From the NCBI GenBank assembly GCA_028288645.1, contig JAQBNJ010000083.1:1-5336 (forward strand): a stretch of DNA of 5,336 nucleotides. The letters are read 5' to 3'. Both the position numbers and the translations under genes were made by a program. Below are positions 4,432 to 5,336 of this stretch, piece by piece. This DNA is from Sediminibacterium sp. (GTDB lineage Bacteria > Bacteroidota > Bacteroidia > Chitinophagales > Chitinophagaceae). Position 1 is the first letter of the stretch; every line of letters starts with the position of its first letter. The notes below the pieces were generated by a model that saw only the letters and a list, made by a program, of their open reading frames with translations, was not told the origin of the DNA and did no database searches.

Positions 4432-5336
4432 ATGGCAGACTTTACAATCGCGATACACGGTGGCGCAGGAACGATCCTGAAAGAAGATATGACCCCTGAA
4501 CTGGAGAAAGCATATTTTGAAGGATTACAGCAAACACTGGATCTCAGTTATGCTGTATTGGAAGAAGGCGGAACTGCTGTAAATGCTGTTAAAGCAGCAC
4601 TCGTATTGCTCGAAGACAATGTTTTATTCAATGCCGGCCGTGGTTCTGTGTTCACCAAAAAAGGTGTGCAGGAAATGGATGCAGCGATCATGGATGGTAT
4701 CGATCTTTCCGCAGGCGCTGTTGCCGGTGTGCGTAATGTGCGCAACCCAATAGAACTCGCTACGGAAGTAATGCGCAACAGCAACCATGTTTTTCTCAGT
4801 GGAAAAGGCGCCAATGATTTTGCTATTAAACAAGGCGTAAAATTAGAACCGGATGAATATTTTTTCTCGCAGTTCCGTTATGATCAATGGAAAGCCATTC
4901 GTGATTCAGATAATTATTCACTGGATCATACACATCATCACCTGGAAGAGCTGATGCGTGACAAAAAATTCGGTACCGTCGGCGCAGTAGCATGCGACAG
5001 GCAGGGCAACCTTGCAGCAGCTACTTCAACCGGTGGTATGACCAATAAAAAATACGGAAGGATAGGCGATAGCCCGATGATCGGTTCGGGAACCTATGCA
5101 AATAACCATACCTGCGCCATCAGCTGCACCGGTCATGGAGAAATATTTATCCGCGCGGTAGCAGCCTATGATGTAAGCTGTTTAATGGAATACCGCGGCC
5201 TCAGCCTGCAGGAGGCGATGGACCTGGTTGTGAACGATAAACTGCTTAAAATGGAAGGTGAAGGGGGCATGATAGGCGTTGATTCTCAGGGCAATGCAGC
5301 TATGATCTTTAACAGCGCCGGCATGTACCGCGGTGC
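4432..5336 (+). CDS. Isoaspartyl peptidase / L-asparaginase (Ntn-hydrolase), 3' end outside window
   Basis: These are the first 301 residues of a plant-type asparaginase (the IaaA/EcAIII family), which cleaves isoaspartyl dipeptides and L-asparagine. The precursor cuts itself before a Thr to make alpha and beta subunits. The start MADFTIAIHGGAG (HGGAG at 9-13) is typical. FNAGRGSVFT (66-75) and EMDAAIMDG (81-89) follow. The autocleavage site is FGT-VGAVACD, with nucleophile Thr182. Residues equivalent to the E. coli enzyme's Thr179, Thr197, Arg207, Asp210, Thr230 and Gly231 are present with a constant +3 offset: Thr182, Thr200, Arg210, Asp213, Thr233 and Gly234 (in GRIGDSP and CTGHGE). The alpha-subunit end (about 155-181) is the variable linker, with a His-rich HTHHH at 166-170. 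The visible end, FNSAGMYRG, is near the family's C-terminus, so only about 20-50 residues should be missing. No signal peptide is seen, so it should act in the cytoplasm. Stand-alone transcription unit, downstream of a palindromic repeat. Confidence 0.95.
   Translation, partial: MADFTIAIHGGAGTILKEDMTPELEKAYFEGLQQTLDLSYAVLEEGGTAVNAVKAALVLLEDNVLFNAGRGSVFTKKGVQEMDAAIMDGIDLSAGAVAGVRNVRNPIELATEVMRNSNHVFLSGKGANDFAIKQGVKLEPDEYFFSQFRYDQWKAIRDSDNYSLDHTHHHLEELMRDKKFGTVGAVACDRQGNLAAATSTGGMTNKKYGRIGDSPMIGSGTYANNHTCAISCTGHGEIFIRAVAAYDVSCLMEYRGLSLQEAMDLVVNDKLLKMEGEGGMIGVDSQGNAAMIFNSAGMYRG

Overview
The window looks like chromosomal DNA from a Bacteroidota bacterium, probably of the Chitinophagaceae or a nearby family. 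The RpoC C-terminus has the Bacteroidota form, no gene start carries a clear Shine-Dalgarno sequence, start codons sit directly behind A/T-rich leaders, and the intergenic spaces hold the CAAGG/CTTG and CACAGAG-type inverted repeats I associate with such genomes. The family assignment is an inference from sequence character, not from a search. All genes lie on the + strand.

Layout: 1-543 is the 3' end of rpoC, followed by a very clear intrinsic terminator (583-611) nested inside a larger inverted repeat (571-632). Next comes an OmpH/Skp-like membrane-anchored coiled-coil protein (706-1299). A 197-base spacer (1300-1496) holds a long imperfect CAAGG/CTTG inverted repeat and a terminator-like hairpin whose T-tract runs straight into the ATG of the next gene. 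That gene is a 12-TM APC-superfamily amino acid permease (1497-2933). It overlaps by one base (TGATG) a PfkB-family, HldA-like heptose-7-phosphate kinase (2933-3922). Nine bases further on is a small unrecognised gene (3932-4214) that reads as one 93-residue protein only if a single T is removed from a five-T run. It is called here as a frameshifted gene, and no annotation would show it without joining the two frames. Next is a 99-base imperfect palindrome (4220-4318). The rest of the spacer (4319-4431) is A/T-rich, with only a weak promoter-like element. The window ends inside an isoaspartyl peptidase/L-asparaginase gene (4432 to the edge) with all expected catalytic residues.

Functionally this is mostly a housekeeping region: transcription (rpoC), periplasmic/outer-membrane biogenesis (OmpH-like), amino acid transport, LPS-core heptose synthesis, and isoaspartyl dipeptide/asparagine turnover. 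The only strong transcriptional link is the overlapping permease-kinase pair; the other genes are separated by repeats or terminators. I found no phage, IS element, CRISPR array, RNA gene or defence system. The points worth a second look are the frameshifted small gene and the layered inverted repeats in each spacer.
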